DNA of 64,000 nt from Stenogyne calaminthoides (taxonomy: Eukaryota; Streptophyta; Magnoliopsida; Lamiales; Lamiaceae), in the NCBI GenBank assembly GCA_037126765.1, contig JBBCBC010000062.1, forward strand, positions 1 to 64,000, in the 5' to 3' direction. The position numbers and the translations under genes are program-made. Positions 60,057-64,000 of the stretch are shown piece by piece. Position 1 is the first letter of the stretch. Each line of letters begins with the position of its first letter. The notes under the pieces are model-generated. The model searched no databases, was not told the origin of the DNA, and saw only the letters and a list, made by a program, of their open reading frames with translations.

Positions 60057-61964
60057 GTGTAATGGTTTGTTCGACCATTTGAGGAAATTCTTTGTGAGAG
60101 AGATTTTAAGTTTAAACCTTTTGGAAATTTCGCAAAGAAATTATTAGTATGTCAGAAAATGTTTTTGATATTTTTTGGTAAAATTAACTTTTATCGGTGT
60201 TTGAAAAGGAGACTTGCATTTTGAAATTATTAATAAGATCTTTTCCGATTCTTGTGGAATAGAAATATCCTTTGAGATTTTTAAGGTTTTGCCCCTAGGA
60301 TTGGGCTTTGATTCTCGTTTGTATAGATCGTCTGTATCAGAGTGATTTGTTGTTTCAAGAATGTGAAAGAAGATTGGCACATATGTTTATAGTCATTTCA
60401 GACTGTATATGTTTATAGTCATTTCAGACTGTATAGGTTTATAGTCATTCCGGACTGTATAGGTTTATAGTTGTTTCGGACTGTATAGGTTTATAGTCGT
60501 TTCGGACTGTTTGCCAGTGACTTGAATAACTTCTGCGACTCTGAATTGAGCTATGTTCTTATCGTCTTATGAAGTCGTGACAAAAATCGAGCCGTTTAGG
60601 CTGCGACTTGGGATTCGAAAGTCATGGCTACAATGTGAGCTGGAGGATATTCCGAAATGTGACTTTAAACAAGTGTTTTAACTCGGTGTCAGCTTGGATT
60701 GAGATATTCGTTTGATATGAAAGGTCGTCTTTCGAGGTCATTGTATTGAGGTTACAACTCTCTTTGACTTGTGATTTGAAGGGCTTATTTGTTGTCTTAC
60801 ATAAATTGCGACTTGATTACCTTCTGGTTTGACCATTGCACCTGTCGAGGTCGACTGGGTCATTTTTCAGAAGTGTGACCTTGTTAATTTGAGGTCGTCG
60901 GGTCTTGTTTGTTTAAGACCGCGAACTTCGTGATTTTAACGTTGTCGGGTTTTCTGGTTTGAGACCGCGACTTTATGAATTTGAGTATTTTCCTTAATCG
61001 TTTGACTCGATGTAAGTTTGAAGTCGGATTATAAGTTTGTTTCATCTGTGTGAGACTTTCGAGTGCTCGTAGATGAATTTTGTGATAGTCCCTTCCTAGG
61101 GTTTATGTTATTAGTGAAAAGTATGGATTTGGAGTTTGTTTTAAATAACCCTCCAAATTTAGACATGCTAGTTTGAGTTTCTAACATCAACTCGAATAGC
61201 TCGAGATATGAGCATATATTCCCCCGCCTTTTAATATATATGAGAGTATGAATACTGTGATATATATTAAAAGGAATTAAATGAAATAGAACCTGATGTG
61301 AGTGGGCTAAAGGACTGCCCGTAGATTCTTTGAGTTGCCCCAGAGGCTTCGCCCGTGCAATTTTCCTTTGCGAGAGTGGTGAGTATTTCTTCCAAATCAA
61401 TTCACCATCAGCCTGGCCTCAAAAATTTTTAGTCGGTTTGAAACTTGGGCCCAATAGTTAAAAATGGGTCAAGATTTATTCAAATTTCAAAGGTCACTTG
61501 CTATAAGAACAAATCACTTGTGGAGTCCTGGTTCCATTTCCCCAAAATCACGCCGCAAATCTGCTCATGGCGAGAAATTCACGCCGCAAATCTTGTTCAA
61601 GGTTATCTCTTCCTCAATTCACGCCGCAAAATCTCTCCGCCTCGCATCTCTTCCACGCTTTTACGCCGCAAGACCGCGTTCGTTGAGGAATCGGTGTCGC
61701 CATCCCTGGTTAGGTTGCAGCGGACGAGGTGTTTCGGTTGCTTCGATTTTGGATTACGCCATGCAGTAATGGTGTCGCATGACGGGCGCGGCAATGAGTT
61801 GGTGGCGGCGCGGACTTTTTTGAGGCATTGGCCTCACGACTCAGGCGCGACAACGCATCGGAGCATCGTGATTCTGTGTTTGCAGAGGAGACGTGTGGCG
61901 CTCCTGATGTCAGACGAGGCAATGTGTGGCCCATGGTTTTTTCGATCTTGTAAGGGACCGCAGC
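60057..61964. other. Right flank of element D internal region and unassigned DNA
   Basis: 60515-61070 has the same GCGACTT-rich character as 53500-53700, so it belongs to element D. From about 61440 the composition changes: it contains repeated CACGCCGCAAATCT and CACGCCGCAAAATCT words (61550-61680) and GC-rich stretches that overlap a 184-codon frame of no recognisable content. Where element D ends cannot be fixed. Confidence 0.45.
60385..60514. repeat. Five-copy 26 bp tandem repeat
   Basis: GTTTATAGTC(A/G)TTTC(A/G)GACT recurs at 60385, 60411, 60437, 60463 and 60489, exactly 26 bases apart, with one or two substitutions per copy. Confidence 0.93.
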
Positions 61965-62235
61965 GCGACGGTTACAATTTATTTACAAAAAATAAATAAA
62001 CCTAGACCTAGTATAGTCTATTACATTGATCAAATCAAACAAATCCTAATCTACTCGTGAATTTTCTCACGAGGCAAAACGAATTCGAACGAATCGAATT
62101 AAAAACCACAATTTATATGGATGCATAAATAAACACATTAAATTCCATGACAATTGGATACCTGCAAAAAAGATCTAGCAATTCTACTATCCAATTTTAA
62201 ATTTAATGACAATGAATTAAATTACAATTTAAAAT
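61965..62235 (-). other. Copia 5' leader (minus strand)
   Basis: This is the reverse complement of the leader at 34345-34615 (same words, for example AAATTCCATGACAATTGGAT and ATCTACTCGTGAATTTTCTC). It follows the PBS, so it is the start of the internal region of a minus-strand Copia element whose gag and pol have been lost to the left. Confidence 0.85.
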
Positions 62236-62266
62236 TCAGAGCCCGAAACCGAGGCTCTGATACCAG
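62236..62266 (-). other. Intact initiator-Met-type primer binding site
   Basis: The minus strand reads TGGTATCAGAGCCTCGGTTT and continues CGGGCTC, two bases inside the LTR end (CCCCAACA|AC). The first twelve bases complement the 3' end of plant initiator methionine tRNA, the usual Copia primer. Confidence 0.9.
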
Positions 62267-62267
62267 T

Positions 62268-63306
62268 TGTTGGGGAATTACAATTTACAATTACAATTTA
62301 AAATTACAATTTACAATTTATTTATTTTATTTTTAAACACCTTTTTCAGTTATTGGACTTTATGTTGGGCTACTTAGGGGGCCTTTAGGAGAATTAAGAT
62401 TGGACCTTCCAATGGATCTTGAATTATCAATATTGAGCCACAATATTATTCAAGCCCATAAATATTAATTAATCCCACTACATAATTAATATTGCACTAT
62501 CCATCTTAACCCATATTACGGTCCAATATGGCTCCGGTTATTATTTCCGTGTTTAAGATTATCTAGCCCACTAATTAATTCAAGCCACTGAAATAGCTTT
62601 CCATGAATTAATATCTTTTGTCCTTGGTTAAGGAACGGTTCAACATTATTATCCATACCGGAAACTAGTTCCACTTGCAATATTTGGTATGATAAAGCTT
62701 ATGAACCTCCCAAGGGGGCAAATCGAACAAGCGTACTTGCACACGATTCTCCGTATTAAATCTTAGCAATCGCATGTGACCAATAATATTGTCCAAGATA
62801 AAAAGTATTGAATCTCGTTGATTCTCTACCCATGATAAGTCAAAGCAATAGTTACCAACCACACGTGATCCTATTTAAGGGACGAAGATTAAGAAATAAC
62901 GAACCACTGAGGTCTAATTCTTCCTTGTTCGATTCTCAAGAATTTGTCCTCCTCAGAGGTCCTATTCAGTGCATCAGTCATGCACTAGTGTAATCTCTTG
63001 GTCAAGACAAGCCAATCTGAGCCTTACACTTCAACCTTTCACGATGGATTGTTCATTTCCATCTAGGTCGTGAATGGTGTACTTTTTTTGTTACAAGGGG
63101 TTATTAATTTAATCTTACGTGATCCGGTATCACTAAATTAACTACAATGTAACACGTACTATTTATTGAACAGTTATGCAGTAAATATATGTAACATTCA
63201 ATGATATTTAAAGCATCAGTGATAAACAATTTATTTCAGTAAATGAGTCCAAAATTCAGTTTTGATTATACAAAGTAAAAGCATACTTTCCAGTATAATC
63301 CTAACA
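62268..63306 (-). repeat. Shortened Copia LTR (minus)
   Basis: TGTTGGGGAATT...CCAGTATAATCCTAACA, 1039 bp instead of 1.7-1.95 kb. After the first twelve bases a run of TTACAATTT-type repeats (62278-62320) replaces the R/U5 part; the normal LTR resumes at TTTTTAAACACCTTTTTCAG. It has pol and a purine tract on its right and a PBS plus leader on its left, so it serves as 3' LTR to one element and 5' LTR to another. Confidence 0.9.
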
Positions 63307-64000
63307 ATCTCCCACTTATACTCAAAGTCCGCTTTTAAGTATACTACAACATGTCTCGTGTAGTTCCTGTCGTGACATCTAATGTCACCTACACGAACCT
63401 AATAATTTCTCCCACTTATACTCAAAGCAGATTGGCAACGGTCTTAACACCCATTCCTTCCACATGTCTCTCGAATGTATTCAGAGGCAGACCCTTTGTG
63501 AATGGATCTGCTAGGTTGTCTTCTGACGCTATCTTTGCCACCTCTATATCTCCTCTCTTAACGATATCTCGTATAAGATGGTATTTCCTTTCAATGTGTT
63601 TCTTTGGCCTTGTGGGCTCTTGGTTCCCTTGAATTTGCAAATCGCTCCCGCATTGTCACAATAAAACGATGATTCTGCTAGGCAAATTCGGAACTACATT
63701 CAAGTCCATTAGGAAGTTCTTGAGCCAAACCGCTTCTTTCGCTACCTCGCAAGCAGCTACATATTCGGCTTCCATGGTAGAATCTGCGACGCATTTCTGC
63801 TTGACGTTTCTCCATGTCATGGCTCCTCCCCCCATACAAAACACACTACCGGAGGTAGATTTTTTGGAATCTAAGTCTGATTGGAAATCCGAGTTCGTGT
63901 GGCCGATGGGGATTAGACTATCGATCGATAAATTAACATTCTATCTCGAGTTCTTTTCGGATACTTGGAATGTTTTTAATCTGCCATCGAATGTTCTTTC
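63307..64000 (-). pseudogene. End of Copia pol (RNase H) of a minus-strand element
   Basis: Minus-strand text reads FCMGGGAMTWRNVKQKCVAD, STMEAEYVAACEVAKEAVWL and NFLMDLNVVPNLPS (63844-63656). After a shift near 63650 it continues HIERKYHLIRDIVKRGDIEV, ADPFTKGLPLNTFERHVEGM and GVKTVANLL (to 63422). The purine tract (minus AAGTGGGAGAT, 63307-63317) joins the LTR. The element continues beyond the window. Confidence 0.92.

Noticed and set aside
61445..61999. 184-codon plus-strand frame in GC-richer DNA
   Set aside because: It spans the CACGCCGCAAATCT repeat words and runs into the Copia leader, and no protein family is recognisable; most likely fortuitous.

Overview
This window is nuclear DNA of a flowering plant, most likely a eudicot. 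It is AT-rich with GT-AG introns, it holds three conserved single-copy plant genes, and the rest is dominated by LTR retrotransposons, with smaller shares of MITE-like, Helitron-like, LINE and SINE sequence. I cannot name the species from the sequence alone.

Layout. (1) 1-12980 is the right half of a nested stack of three related Ty1/Copia elements (A in B in C). Each shows a decayed pol followed by its 3' LTR, and B also carries a solo LTR. (2) 12981-15590 holds a LINE fragment and unassigned AT-rich DNA. (3) 15600-23068 is an RCD1/SRO-type gene (WWE, PARP-like, RST) on the plus strand, with a 3.5 kb intron in its 5' UTR and one single-base frameshift. (4) 23069-28778 is intergenic, with a clean solo LTR (TSD ATTTG) and a long foldback element. 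(5) 28779-36713 is a cluster of four Copia LTRs in the order minus, minus, plus, minus, forming large inverted repeats. The plus LTR carries an hAT-like insertion. (6) 37380-43197 is a chloroplast shikimate-kinase-like gene (SKL2 type) on the minus strand, with eight exons and one frameshift. (7) 43998-47008 is an MBD4-like DNA glycosylase gene on the minus strand, with a repeat-expanded N-terminal half. (8) 47009-51942 holds a small transcription-unit-like stretch, a SINE, a Helitron and an exon-bearing gene remnant. (9) 51943-60056 and beyond is a second nest: Copia LTR fragments, interrupted by a minus-strand non-autonomous LTR element (D) that contains GC-rich minisatellites, itself interrupted by a complete 4.6 kb non-autonomous LTR element (E) with a perfect TSD (CAAGC). 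(10) 61965-64000 is a minus-strand Copia element with leader, intact primer binding site, a shortened LTR and the end of pol.

Function. The three host genes are unrelated housekeeping or regulatory genes: nuclear stress and developmental signalling (RCD1), plastid biogenesis (SKL2) and base excision repair (MBD4L). MBD4L and SKL2 lie in the same orientation about 0.8 kb apart. The single-base frameshifts in otherwise well-conserved RCD1 and SKL2 exons may be assembly errors or real mutations; the sequence alone cannot decide. The least ordinary structures are the minisatellite-carrying element D with element E inside its array, the LTR palindrome at 30.3-36.7 kb, and the tandem VSPYF repeats of the MBD4L protein.
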